Position numbers and translations under genes: made by a program. A DNA stretch of 64,000 nt from Auricularia sp. M13 (Eukaryota > Basidiomycota > Agaricomycetes > Auriculariales > Auriculariaceae), in the NCBI GenBank assembly GCA_037042915.1, contig CM073201.1, forward strand, positions 3,162,001-3,226,000, read 5' to 3'. Within the stretch, counting starts at the first letter, position 1. Every line of letters begins with the position of its first letter. Positions 23,461-34,947 of this stretch are shown piece after piece. The notes below the pieces were generated by a model that saw nothing but the letters and a program-made list of their open reading frames with translations, did no database searches and was not told where the DNA came from.

Positions 23461-24133
23461 ATGCGCTTCTCCATCATCCCCCTCGCGATCGTCTCCGGCC
23501 TGCTCCCGCTCGCGTCTGCATACATCACGGGCATCGCGCAGCGCAAGGCCAGCTTCGTCGCCGACGACCTCACGAGCATGTTCCCCGTCACATTCCAGAC
23601 GGGCGGCACGAAGGTCCCCTTGTGCGTATCCGCATCATTCATTCCATTGCGTCTCCAGCGCGTACCGTACATCCCATTCTTTCTCATCGATCCCCTTCTG
23701 CGCGATCGACAGCTTCGACCTCTCCGTCAACTTCGGCCTCACGACACCGGCGGAGCACACGGTCAACACGACCTTCGGCAACACGCTCGTCAACATCGAC
23801 CTGGTCGCGCTCAAGCGCGACGACACCGTGCGTCTTTCCCCTATATCTACATTCTCACCGCAGTGTGAGAACAAACAAAGTTTGACTGATGCACGCGCCA
23901 TCTGTCTGGCAGGGCCCGGGACAATTCACCATCAACATCCCGCTGAACACCCGCGACCTTTACAACGGCGCCGGGCTGTACATCCTCACTGCAGCCGTTG
24001 TCCGCATCACCGGTGACCCTGTGCATTACACCTTCTTCACTTTGGCTGTGCATTGAGCTGACTCTTCACCGCTCAGGGTGTCGCGCAGTTCCGCGCCGAC
24101 CCGTTCTTCGTGCCCTTCAACGCGACCTTCTAA
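23461..24133 (+). CDS. Small secreted protein of unknown function
   Basis: The start ATG opens a signal peptide (MRFSIIPLAIVSGLLPLASA) with cleavage likely after Ala20. Exons 23461-23621, 23713-23827 and from 23913 join in phase; the last exon ends FRADPFFVPFNATF at 24133. The final splice is unsettled: a donor at 24013 looks better but shifts frame, whereas GTCCGC near 24000 keeps it. The mature part (about 130 aa) alternates hydrophobic and polar residues (FTINIPLNTRDLYNGAGLYI), suggesting a beta-rich fold, and has potential N-glycosylation sites (NTT, NAT). I do not recognise the family. It is likely extracellular. Confidence 0.75.
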
Positions 24134-25646
24134 TCTATCTTAAGGACTAAACTAATCGGACTTGGACTCTCAATGCCCGCGAACACTCCTACACGCACAA
24201 AGGCTTGGACAGTTTCCCACGCATTGACACTTGATATTGACGCTCTAGGGTACTTGGTTCGCATTTCTACTGTAATTTTAGTCAGAAGAAAATAATGGGT
24301 TATATGCTGCCTTGGAAATGGGCAGAGCTGTCAAAGAATGGAAGGGAGTTCGAGACCATTTTGACTCTGTGTAATTCCGGTTTGGTTCCGGTTTGTCCTC
24401 GGGATCAAAATCATGAACTCCCGCCCCGTTCATCCCATGCCGAAGCGCTGCAGGTCCGTACTACTCGTTGGCGCTAAGGGGATTCTATCTAATGTGTACA
24501 ATTAGCTTAAGGATAATGTTTGTTTCAGCGGTGGGAACACAGCGACCCCAATTCCGTCTTTTTTGCAGCGGCAAGAATCGACGCGACGTACTCAGTTGTC
24601 TTCGCCTGCCTGGTCCATGTGATGCAGCACAGCAGAGATCCCAAGAGCACAACAACGCAGGCTCGAATTTCTGAAATATGCCGACGAGAAGTTGAGCAGA
24701 TGCTAATAATCGGCGGCGTCCTTCGATGACGACGCCTCGAACTGCTCGCTCGCGCTCGCTTAGGCGCGCGACGAAGCTGAGGTCGAGAATCATGTTGCGC
24801 AGTGGGTCGCGGAGAGCGTCGACTGGGATTGCGCACGGACTGACGGGATTGTTGTGCTCGCGCAGATGGAGAAGGTATGCATAATCTTTGGTCGGTTTAG
24901 TGCTGTGCTGAGTTGAGATCGCCGCAGGTGTCCTAATATGACACTATTTGCTTGAGCGGCAGGGTGACTGGTTCGAGAATGGAGCCAATGTGCAGGGCAA
25001 GCAGCACTTCCATGTTGTCGATATTGGCCTGATGCTATTGCCGTCCGCTGTTGAGCGTCTCTTTCGTGTCTTTATCTCTTTCCTAATTTTGCTTGTTAAC
25101 AGACTACTACTCTGCAAGGCGCGCTCAACTGCGCGTTCAATGCACAGCTTCGCTGGACGAATACCGCGCCTTAGGCCTCAGCCTTGTCGTCTGCAATGCG
25201 ATGCTGATGCCACAGCGCCATCCGTCTCTCAGCGCTACCGAGCAAATCCGGTAGTCGGAACATCACCTTCAAGATGAAAGGCTCCATGACCCTGAAGAGT
25301 GCGGCGTGCGCATGTTCTCGCTTCTCATTGGATCCTCGGCCTCCTATCGCCACAACGGAAATCTGCACCAGAGTGGTACGGCGCGCCGGCTCACAACGTT
25401 GAGCATAGTTGGGTTTGAACAAGGGAAAATACTACTTGTTACGCTCGTAGCTCGAAGTGCGTGAGTGCTCTGTGTGCCGCAGGGAATCTCATCACTCTGA
25501 CTTAAGTAATTGGTATGTCTTAGTATAGCTTGCTTGCCGACAGGTCGGATTTGTGTCCCGACAGCAACCAAGCATAAATGACGCTCATAGCTCACTTGCC
25601 CTTCAGCAAGCACCCCAACTGCAGCAGTCCCACCTTTTTCCACAAC
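24134..25646. other. Intergenic stretch; possible gene remnant at 24520-24730
   Basis: A plus-strand frame at 24520-24729 (begins RWEHSDPNSVFFAAARIDAT) faintly resembles the C-terminal part of fungal Zn-cluster transcription factors, but it is short and isolated. Nothing else here is supported. Confidence 0.35.
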
Positions 25647-28167
25647 ATGGCCGGCGAAGCGCAAGTTGGCTTACCAGAGCTATTTTCCAAGCTTTTGGAG
25701 GCGAAGGTTCAAGGCCAAGCGCTTTGGAAGCCGCAGTATGCCTCGCCTGAAAACGGCGGTGAGGTGGGAGACTGTGGCTACATTGACGGCCGTGGAAGGT
25801 TCTGGAAGGTTCGTCAGAGATAATGTACTGGCATCTGTTGACTATCGCTTCGTATCGTTCAGATTCTCAACGTCTATGATGATGATCCCGACAGGGACGG
25901 GCTCCCTCGGCTGGCAAAGCCGTCGAGACAACATCTCAAATCCAGTACAGAGTTGAACGTCTCACCTTTCGTGTCTTCGACATCCAGCCACGTGGCGTAT
26001 CAGGCATCGTTGTCACCATTCGAAGTCCCACCGTACGCGCGCCGGAAATAATTCGAATCTTTGCACCTGTGCCCTGATCACATCATTCCACAGTCTTAAC
26101 GTCGGTTTTACTGGACAAATTGGGCGAACCGACACCAAACTTGCGTTTCTTGCGTATTCGGGGGAGACCCATGTGGAAGATTATCTCTCTCGCTTCGAGA
26201 TCAGAAAACTGAGAAAGTACCTGTGCCAACACTATCGCCAGTTAAAGGCGCTTGCCGGCTCGAGCGACGTACTTCTTGTGAGCTCGGTGATCAAGGCTTC
26301 TGGATGGATGGGCGCTGTAGCCGTTCGCCGCGAGATAGAACAGTCCGTTGCGATCACATTCTCTATTCCTGGGATTGTGGACATTTCTCTGGGCGCGACG
26401 CAACGTTTGTCGGACGCGAACGTGAGTCTTTTACTGATTCAGATTTCCGGATTTCCGCCAAGCGGAGCTGATTATGCCTTCGGCCGCAGCCTGAATCTTC
26501 TAGCCCGGCGCTCCATCTCGACGGGGTTGCAGGGCCAGTTGAATGGACCCCGGAGTCCCCCTCCGTGTATCCTGTAGTAATTGGCTCTGTCAGGCTTCGC
26601 TTTAGAGATCGGCTTCTGCATGCCTTCGGTATGGTTGTGTTCAGCAATTGCAACGATGTTCGCAATCTGACTGATTCCAGAGGACACGTTCGGATCGCGT
26701 GGTGGGCCAGTGGAGGGTCCCAGTGGTGGTGGTGGAGGTGGCCCTGACGAGGGCCAGAGTGGCGGCCCGGGCGGGCATGCGCCTTCAACGTCGCTTCCGC
26801 TTTTCTGGACGCCCATCGTCAGTTTGATATCGCTGTCGGGGATTCGAAGCTTTTGTCCACATTCGTTGAGGTACGTTGGTTCCCTTGGCCGAGCAAGATG
26901 AGTCTCAACCAATGCAGGATCGTCAATACGTAGCAAGCACGTGCGAGCTGCGATACGAGTTCACTGAAGAGCAGGTCGACCAAGGTCCGATCAAAGCAAA
27001 TGAAATGTTCCTCGCTCACCTCAGTTGACATAGATCTGGTGGCGTATATCACCTCGATCCTTCCCCCGTATTCCACCTACATCCACGGTCGAGAAGTTTT
27101 GGCAACGTCTCACGTACGCGGCGAACTCCCAGCACAGGGTGGATCGCGAGCCCTGCTCAAGAACGTTATCATTCCCCGCCATGGCATCCCTCGCTACTCC
27201 GGCTTTTATGCAATCTACCGTGGACAGTATAACGGCAAGGACTAGCCGTCAAGGTGCGACGCGCGAAGTCCGGGACGGAGACGAACGACATGCGTGTGCG
27301 TGCTAAATCATTGGAGATCGGTCGAGTTGCCCACTAACAGCTCCACTGACAGGATAAGATGTGGAAATACGCCTTGACCATGGAACGGCTGAACTTGAAG
27401 CACAAAAACATCGTGCAGTTCTTGGGATTGTGTGAATACGAGGACAAGCTCTGCGAAGTTTCGCGTTGGGTGGCGTGTTCCATGCATCTTCGCCATTTCC
27501 TGATCACGCACGACAATGTGGATCGTCTTAGCCTGGTGCGCCTTTCATATTATGCGTGCGACGAGTTTATGAATACGGACTGCAGCTGAGCGACGTTGCT
27601 GCTGGTTTGGCTTATCTCCATGGACGACGCGATTCTGATGGCATACCTTTATTTCACGGCCTTTTGAGTGACGTGAGGGAGCACCATGTGATTCTGTCTC
27701 AAGCGATGCTACTAAAATCACCCCAGACAAATGTTCTCATCGAACGCATCGGAAAAGAGGAGGGGCAAGACACTCGCCCGCGAGCGCTGCTCAGTAATAC
27801 TCTCCTAGTCACTCGTCTGAAGGACGAAAGTAGTGGCGATGCTCTTTATGGGTTTAACGAGTTCATGGCACCTGAGCTCCAAGCTTTTCATTGGCAGCCT
27901 TTCGTGTGCCAAAACCCGACGACGGATATATTCGCATTTGGCGCACTCGCTTATGCCGCCCACAACGGAACCCCGCCGTATTACGGCAAGGGCTCTCAAG
28001 CCGTTCTCAACTTCAAGAAAGGCGAGCGGCCGCAGCGGCCAGCACACGAGTCCCTTTCGGACAGCCTGTGGCAGCTGATCTCCGACTGCTGGGCGCAGGA
28101 GCCCGAGGACCGTCCCACCATTGACGAGGTCGTTTCTCGCCTCGCCGCCTGCGCGCCACCCGTCTGA
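25647..28167 (+). CDS. TKL-like kinase-domain protein, probably a pseudokinase and possibly frameshifted
   Basis: Exons 25647-25808, 25863-26032 and 26094-26421 are clear. They encode LPELFSKLLEAKVQGQALWK and GDCGYIDGRGRFWKILNVYD, an N-terminal region typical of large agaric proteins (a GDVGY-like motif). The region 26435-27100 is coding in part, including a Gly-rich linker, but I could not settle its splices. A kinase lobe follows from about 27190 (FYAIYRGQYNGK, then AVKVRRAKS, with an apparent one-base frame break at about 27244). Further exons run 27355-27535, 27589-27674 and 27729-28167. The catalytic loop reads HGLLSD..TNVLI, so the HRD Asp is missing, and no DFG is seen. APE-like MAPELQAF and TTDIFAFGALAY are kept. 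This points to a pseudokinase. The frame break could be a sequencing error or real decay. Confidence 0.65.
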
Positions 28168-28206
28168 CAACAACGCCCCTCGAAGCTGTTGACCGCCTCT
28201 CCGAAA

Positions 28207-28236
28207 CCCCCCCCCCCCCCACACACACACACACAC
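28207..28236. repeat. Poly-C and (AC)8 microsatellite
   Basis: Fourteen C followed by eight AC units, about 40 bp past the stop codon of the pseudokinase gene, probably in its 3' untranslated region. Confidence 0.9.
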
Positions 28237-29362
28237 TGCCAGTGCGCGATCAACTTCTTCTCCATGTTTTACGACCCGCTTCCGTGAGATTGTAGCCCCC
28301 GCGATATTGCCGAAACCCATGCCCCTTTGTAGAAGCGCCTCTATGTTTGCCTGCCGAGTTCCAATGCCAATTGTTGATGCCATTGTACTGACAATGTACA
28401 TCTCCTACACGGGCAGATGGCACGATCGAAATCATGCTTACGAAATTGCGTGCCAGGGGCGTAGCAGAAGTTCACACCGCGCTTGACGATATGAAACGCC
28501 CTTGTGCAGGTTATGGTGGAAAGGGACAGCGAAGCTCATATTTCCTGTGGAGCTGCGAAGGTCGACCTGCCAGTGCATCTCGGTAGCGCAGATTTCCTGT
28601 TCGCTGGTATCTCCTGCGACTCAGGCTCAAGTATCTCGTGCGTGTCCGCGTGGAGCATCCGGAAACGAGGGCGCGCATGTCTGCGATTCGCCACGACTCG
28701 AGGGGTTGTGCCGTCGAGGTCCAACTGCGCCACAAACAGGTCTCGGAGCATGACTGCCGCTGCCTCGAGCGCGACTCGGAGAACCAAGAGCCCGCTAAAA
28801 CTTGCACTGGCAAATGGATGAAGGGAAGCGTCCTGCCAGTGTGCGCAACCGGGCTGAGCAAGCAGGATTGTCAACAAATTGGCATCACAGTGAATAGCAA
28901 GGACTCCTCGTACTTGCAGTTTGAACGCGGGCCGCGGGTCAACCTAGCTAATAATCTTATGCTTCAGCGGCGCCCTGGAGTGTAAGATATGGTTTGTAGC
29001 GTGCTAGCCAGCTAGTTGTAGGAACGGAGCGAGGGGAAGTCCGTGGGCGTAGCAGACCGCGTCTCATAGGCAGTACACCGGGCTAGTCGTACGTCAAGCG
29101 AGACGCGATATCCGGGCCAGGTACTGCGCTGAGATTGCGAGCACGAAGGCGCCTTTTGTCTCTCGCCACCGCTACAGTACTGAAAGCCGCGCCGCGCAGT
29201 CTGCTCCGGTCGCCCCAGTGCGCCTCACGAGGAGACCGGAGGCCACAGGGGCGCGGAGGCTGGGTGACGACTGAGACGTTCAGAGTGGCATCAGGAAAAC
29301 GCGCCGGTGCTGTGGAGACTCCGGGAGTCTCCACAGGTCGCGAAGTGATCAAACCTCGCTTA
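28237..29362. other. Intergenic stretch, no supported gene
   Basis: Open frames on both strands at 28504-28985 overlap and are compositionally similar. Neither has recognisable motifs or introns, so I do not call a gene. Confidence 0.45.
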
Positions 29363-30148
29363 GAGTCCGTCCGGCCGAAAGTTACAACTTTCACTTTCGA
29401 CTTTCGGCCAGATCCGACTGTCGGGCCGGAAGCGGCGGAGGTGCGCGCCCTCGTCGCCGCTCAGTCGTGGCCGCCATTTCTCAACGACAACCCTCTCCCT
29501 TATCCTGTCAATGTATGTTTGAGGTTGGATTAGTATAAATTTGACTTTAAGCGCGAAATATGGAAAGAAAACTACATAGTCGGACACAGGGACGCGCATT
29601 GTACACTTTGTCGCTCTCTCAGCCCTCCGCCGGCTTGTCTTCGCCCAATGTGCAGGATATGGCCCTCTAAGCTCGCGGTATTAAAGGCTTTTGCCATGAG
29701 AGACGCTGTGCATGCCCCAGAAACAGAATGAAGCTGCAGGCAAGAGTTGGTCTTCACTGCACCGTGCACGGGCATGCTCCCCCCTCATAGTAATGCCGAA
29801 CTTGAGCTCTCTGACGGTCTGGTGTGACATAGCTCATCAAAGGTGACGCATAAACTGCTTGGATAACATCCCAGGAGTCGTTGAATTTGTGTAAGAGCTC
29901 CTGGCTCTAGAAGGGGTAGTTTGGCACCAAACTGAACCTATTCAAGTCTTTTTTTCGAGGTAAAAATGTTTATAAACGCATAATTATATCCTATACAGAA
30001 TATGAAGCAAATCTGTGCTCATGTTGTTGAGAAATGGCGGCCACGACTGAGCGGCGACGAGGACGCGCACCTCCGCCGCTTCCGGCCCGACAGTCGGATC
30101 TGGCCGAAAGTCGAAAGTGAAAGTTGTAACTTTCGGCCGGACGGACTC
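29363..30148. mobile_element. PIF/Harbinger-like MITE, 786 bp, near-identical 123-bp terminal repeats
   Basis: The first 123 bp (29363-29485) recur as the reverse complement at 30026-30148 with a single mismatch noticed. Both ends start GAGTCCGTCCGGCCGAAAGT, and TTA flanks each side (29360-29362 and 30149-30151). A 3-bp TTA target duplication is typical of PIF/Harbinger. The interior has no coding frame. The near identity of the arms points to a recent insertion. Confidence 0.85.
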
Positions 30149-30151
30149 TTA

Positions 30152-31942
30152 GGAACTGGTCGTTTTCACCTGCTTACTGAAACACCCCAAGCTCCAGGAG
30201 CTTTGTTTGTTTCCAGCGCTGCAGTAGCTCCCTCAGCCTCCGGAGTCAACACAGTCCTCTGCTTAATATTGCTCACATATTACTTTCGTTGTCATATAAT
30301 GAAGAAGTGCAAAAAATAACTATATTGGTTACTGGTAGGTGCGCATTATGTACACAGGATACATGATACTCGTACGAACACTAGCTAGCGGACTCTATAG
30401 TGCAGCATACGTACGGCTGGCCTATACCTGGAGCTATCGTCGCATTTTTGAGAGCAACGCGAACGTCACATGCCTGGAACTGTTCCAGGAATGCTGCTCG
30501 GACGCGACGAGTGAGCCGCGGGAACTAGATGCAAAGGAAGCGGGTTAATACGAACTCCTAAGGGAAAGATAATACATGACGTACCAAATTTCTGACGCCT
30601 TGGACACGATCGTGAGGGCTGCCGGTGTGCCTGCGCTGTCGTCACACTCAGTCCAAACCTCAGCACGATGCTGGCCGGCGTCGGGCTATCTAGCAGCTCC
30701 GTCAGTACAGTAACTAGCTTTGCCGTCGAAGGCGAACCTACCAGCGTGCACGCGTTGCAGCGGGCAGTGCCACTGCCTCGCGTTAGAATTGCCCCGGGCG
30801 CGAAGTAACCGCACTGACTTTATCAACGTGGGTCTGCAGCAAACGTGTCAGCACACTTCGTGGGGAAGCTTAGCGCGCGCGACAGCGACGCGCGACACGT
30901 ACCTGCAGGCCAGCCCAGGTTGCACACAAAGGTGTTGAAGGGGTCCAGGTGCTGACGGGATGCGCGGACGTTGCATGCGGCGAGCGGACTCAAGCTCGAG
31001 GCCTGGGTTCGGGACTTGGGAAAATTTTGCGCAAGAGCACAAGGCGGACTTTGAACTGCCGGTTGCTAGTCTGCATCCGCCGGTCGTTTCGGGCAAATTT
31101 AACTTGGACTGTTGACCGCAAGGCAGTCAGTTTGATCACTTCGGCCGCTCCAGGAGCTCCCACACGATCCGGTGCACTTCAGAAGACTTCAGCGACTTCC
31201 GGAGGGCTTGGAGCACGGCTGACGCCGAGCACGTTTTCCTGATGTGCAACGGCCGTGCAGAGTACGTCGTGCCTCAGGAACTGCAGCGTACAGCCAGCAA
31301 GCGTAGTGGAATGACGGGAAAGGCACGCGAGAATGCGCGGGACAGCGGCGAATGCGTTTTGAAGCGTGTACAGCAGACAGGCGTATACGTAGCGGTCGAG
31401 TGAGGAATGCAGCGCTGAAGTAGAAGTATGGCGAAGCGGTCGTACACCAGAGAAGGCATGAGGAGGAGAAAAGAGTAGCTGAGAGTCCCTGACAGTTTTA
31501 TATTATCGGTCAAGAAGATGCTAGTTCCTTGCATGTGCCAGATTCGGGTCAAGGATAGGCGCGACGAGGATATCGAATGCAGGGTTCGGCTGCTGCATCT
31601 GGGGCCACAGGTGGAAATGCAGCGCAATGGAGTTCCATGGGAATTTTTCGTATAAGCCGTTTGTGACCCCGGTAAGCAGTAGGATGAGCTTGGATCCCGC
31701 GACCAAGGTCGAGAAAAGACTGAAAAAGCAACATCGAGGCGCTCTAGGGATTTCTTCTTAATTTTTTTCTGTCAATGTTTAGAGTCGAGTTCTTCTGTCC
31801 GCGGAGGAAGACAGAGACAGAAGTGCGTACTGAACGACTGCAACGTCGCAGCGGCAGAGTGGCGGGGGAAACGTCCGGCGGACCATAGGACCGGCAGCGG
31901 CCGGGCTATTTGCACCTTGCTTTCCCCCACGCTCATCCAGCC
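30152..31942. other. Intergenic stretch, no supported gene
   Basis: Several short open frames (for example 30949-31242 plus, 31274-31627 minus) show no family features or splice structure. The last few hundred bases contain the eIF1A promoter; I see no strong TATA box. Confidence 0.45.
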
Positions 31943-34011
31943 ATGCCGAAGGTCCGTATTTCCTATATCCCAGGCGCGATGGTCGCCGTCTAACGCGCCC
32001 ATACAGAATAAGGGAAAGGTCTGGCTATTCCGCCTATTGCAGCAGCGCAGCGGCTGACTCGCTGTGCTTTGGTGTGCAGGGCGGCAAGAATCGGCGCCGC
32101 GGCAAGAACGAGAACGACGACGACAAGCGCGAGCTGGTCTTCAAGGAGGACGGCCAAGGTCTGTACATATTCCTTCTTCTTACTTAATATTTTGTTATCA
32201 TTACAACTCGACTGAACATTTTGCTTTTACTTTGCCCAGAATACGCGCAAGTAATAAAGATGCTGGGCAACGGCCGGCTGGAGGCGCAGTGCTTCGACGG
32301 CGAGAAGCGGTTGGCCCATATCCGGGGCAAAATGCGCAAAAAGGTGCGTGGGCGTCGCTGTCTGCCTTCTTGTTGGCTGTTCTGGTTTCGGCCGCGCCGG
32401 CGCTTTGGCCCGAGTCGCCCCTCCCCTGCTCCCCGCACTGCCCGGCCCGGAAGCGCCTGTCTCTTGCGGGCTGCTGCTGCCGTTGCATACGCGTCCAAAA
32501 GCCTACTTTATTTCTGGATTTTGCACGATGTAGCTGGGAGGATCGGCTGCTGCTGCCAGCATGCCAGCAGGCCGTTCGATATTGCGATATCGTCGGTGCT
32601 GCGAGGCAGCATACTGGCTAATAGCAAGGTCTTTCCTTGCGTCTGCTCGTTCTGCGCTTGTCAGATTGCTACGAGCGCTGCGCTCGCAGTGGTCGATTTA
32701 CTGCTGGATTTACCACCCTAGTGCCAGCGCGATCAGCGTAGCTGGGCACGCATGCTGCCCAAGTGCTCGTCGCTGCTCAGCGAAAGCGATGTGCTGTCCG
32801 GGCAGGCAGGCTTGAACTGGCCAGCAGCCGCTAGCGCAAGCTGCGGCCCACCAGCGAGCTGTTCGATAGCGGCGATATGGTCGACGCGCCGACACAATGG
32901 GCTGGCTTACATGAGAGCTTGCTGCCACATGCTTGCGCGCTCGTCATTGCTGGCCTGTTAGCTCGGCATGTCGGATTCCCGCGCGCCGACAACGTGCACT
33001 TTGCGGGCGCCATCGCTGAGGCAAAAATGAGGTCCTGGTCGCCCAGAACCAATTGACCGTTCTTGCAACCGTACTGCGTCCTCGCGATGTAGCCAGCATG
33101 CACGGCTGTTTGCCAGTGGTTGGTGGATATTGTCGGCGCTGTTCTGCTGCGCGTGCGGCCATGCGCCGTTTTATGTCTAACGGCTCGCGCTCCGGGTGAC
33201 GAGTCCAGTACTGCTGGCAGCGAGCAGCTTGATATCGTAGTTGCGCGCGCTCGGACGTACGGCAGGCGCGGAGACCCGCATTGTCGGATGGTCGCGCGCC
33301 AGCTTTATCTCTGGGCCTGTGAGTATGGGGAGAAACAAGCGACGTCGCAAGGTCGTTCTGGCTGCGCGGACGCGGACGATTCTGCATTTCTCGCGTGCGT
33401 CGGGGGTCGAATGCTGCTGGCATTGGTTAGCGGGTAGCTTGATGTCGAGACGCGGGCGCGGCAGGGCATAGACCTGCTCAGCGTTTGTTGGCCCGCTGGT
33501 CCTGCGCCCGCTACATTGCTACGTGCCCGTCGTATGTCTGCGTCGTAGCGGCCAGTGTGAACCAGGCTGCGAAAAGTCGTCAAAAAATCGTTCTGGCTGC
33601 GCCGCCGCCGACAGTCTTGCATTTCCTTGCCCACATCCTCCATCCTATCCTCTCCTTCCTTCCTTCGCTTTATCATTCTTTTCGCTAACACTGCTGCTAC
33701 CCGCGTAGGTCTGGATCAACCAGGGCGACATCATCCTGCTGTCGCTGCGCGAGTTCCAGGACGACAAGGCGGACGTCATCGTCAAGTACACCGCGGACGA
33801 GGCGCGCAGTCTCAAGGCGTATGGGTGGGTTCTTCCTTCCTCCTTTTTTCATGGCTACAGTCTGACCTTCGCACTCGCATTGCTCCTTCGCACGCACAGC
33901 GAGCTGCCGGAGAACGCCAAGATCAACGAGACGGACACGTTCGGCGAGGAGGACGGCGAGTGCACGTTCGAGTTCGGCGACGAGGGCGAGCTCGACATCG
34001 ACGACATCTAG
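31943..34011 (+). CDS. TIF11: Translation initiation factor eIF1A
   Basis: Five exons in phase: 31943-31951, 32080-32158, 32240-32343, 33709-33824 and 33900-34011, giving 139 aa. eIF1A binds the 40S A site, promotes scanning and helps select the start codon. The basic N-terminal tail ([20 protein letters not shown]) leads into the OB fold ([60 protein letters not shown]). The acidic C-terminal tail ends GELDIDDI, the DIDDI end typical of eIF1A. The first coding exon is only nine bases (Met-Pro-Lys). Intron 3 is 1,365 bp, more than twenty times the local norm. The symbol is the yeast name. Confidence 0.97.
32344..33708. repeat. Oversized eIF1A intron with imperfect internal duplications
   Basis: Blocks recur in diverged form, for example TCGTTCTGGCTGCGC followed by a TTGCATTTC-like stretch at about 33350-33400 and again at 33585-33625. 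GATATTG/GATATCGTCGG-like segments recur near 32580, 32870 and 33130. There is no coding frame or clear terminal repeat. The sequence looks like accumulated local duplication rather than one intact element. Confidence 0.5.
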
Positions 34012-34169
34012 TCGCTCGACATCGACCACATCTAGTCGCGTCGGCGTTGTTCGGTCTGTTTTTGTGTTGTGTCTGTGTTGTGAGTGAGTCTTTGCTTTTC
34101 TTTTTCTTTTTTTCTTTTTTTCTTTCCGGGGCGTGGGTGCTCGTGCTCGTGCAGAACGCTCTCTGCTGC

Positions 34170-34345
34170 GTGATGTGTTCTGCCGCTCGCTCGCTATTCT
34201 GTGACGCGCTTCGCTGCTGTGACCTGTCTATTCTGCGTCACGCGCTTTGCCCGCTCGCTATTCTGCGCGACGCGCCCTGCCGATTGCCATTCTGCGCGAC
34301 GCGCTTTGCCGCTCGCCATTCTGCGCGACGCGCTCTGCCGCTCGC
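34170..34345. repeat. Minisatellite of about 30-bp units behind eIF1A
   Basis: About six diverged units of the form GCTCGCNATTCTGCGCGACG plus a CGC-TTTGCC tail lie in the likely 3' untranslated region or just beyond. No protein is implied. Confidence 0.8.
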
Positions 34346-34947
34346 TCTTGCCTCGCACCCGTACCTACCGAATGCCAACTAACACCCTGCATTTTTGTTT
34401 GCAGATCACGACAAATTCATGTATGGATCCTCTTAGAGACCCACTCCCTCCGCACCACCCCTGCTGTCCGCATTTTTCCTTTACTCTCTACTCTCTACTC
34501 TCTGCAATGCTATAAGCTGTGTACATTGCCCCCTCGTCGCCGGCCCGGACATTTGTGCTTGGACCAAAATCGCTGGACGCCTTACTGCCTGGCGTGGGAC
34601 GGAGTGTGCGTGTTGCGCTGATATATCTACGTCTTTGTTGAGGACGGCGACTATTGCAACCGCGCAAGTGCAACCGGCTACACATCCGGCGAGTTCGACG
34701 GCGCACGCCATCGTCCGGAGCGCCTGCGAACTGCGAGGGATCTGGCTGACCATTCACGGCGAGGAACCAGGCTGACCTCCCGCGGCGAGCTGGCTGACCT
34801 CGGCGAGCTCACTGCTCCCGCGCCCGCTTTATGCTGACTCAGCGCACGCCGCGCGCGCTTCGCCTGGCGTATATCTAGCTCGCTCGCGTTGCATTTGGCA
34901 AGGGGTCGCGGATTCACTCCGAAGGGACTACAAGAAGAGATAAGATC

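Noticed and set aside
28504-28985. Overlapping frames on both strands behind the pseudokinase gene
   Set aside because: The frames mirror each other, lack motifs or introns, and neither could be preferred.
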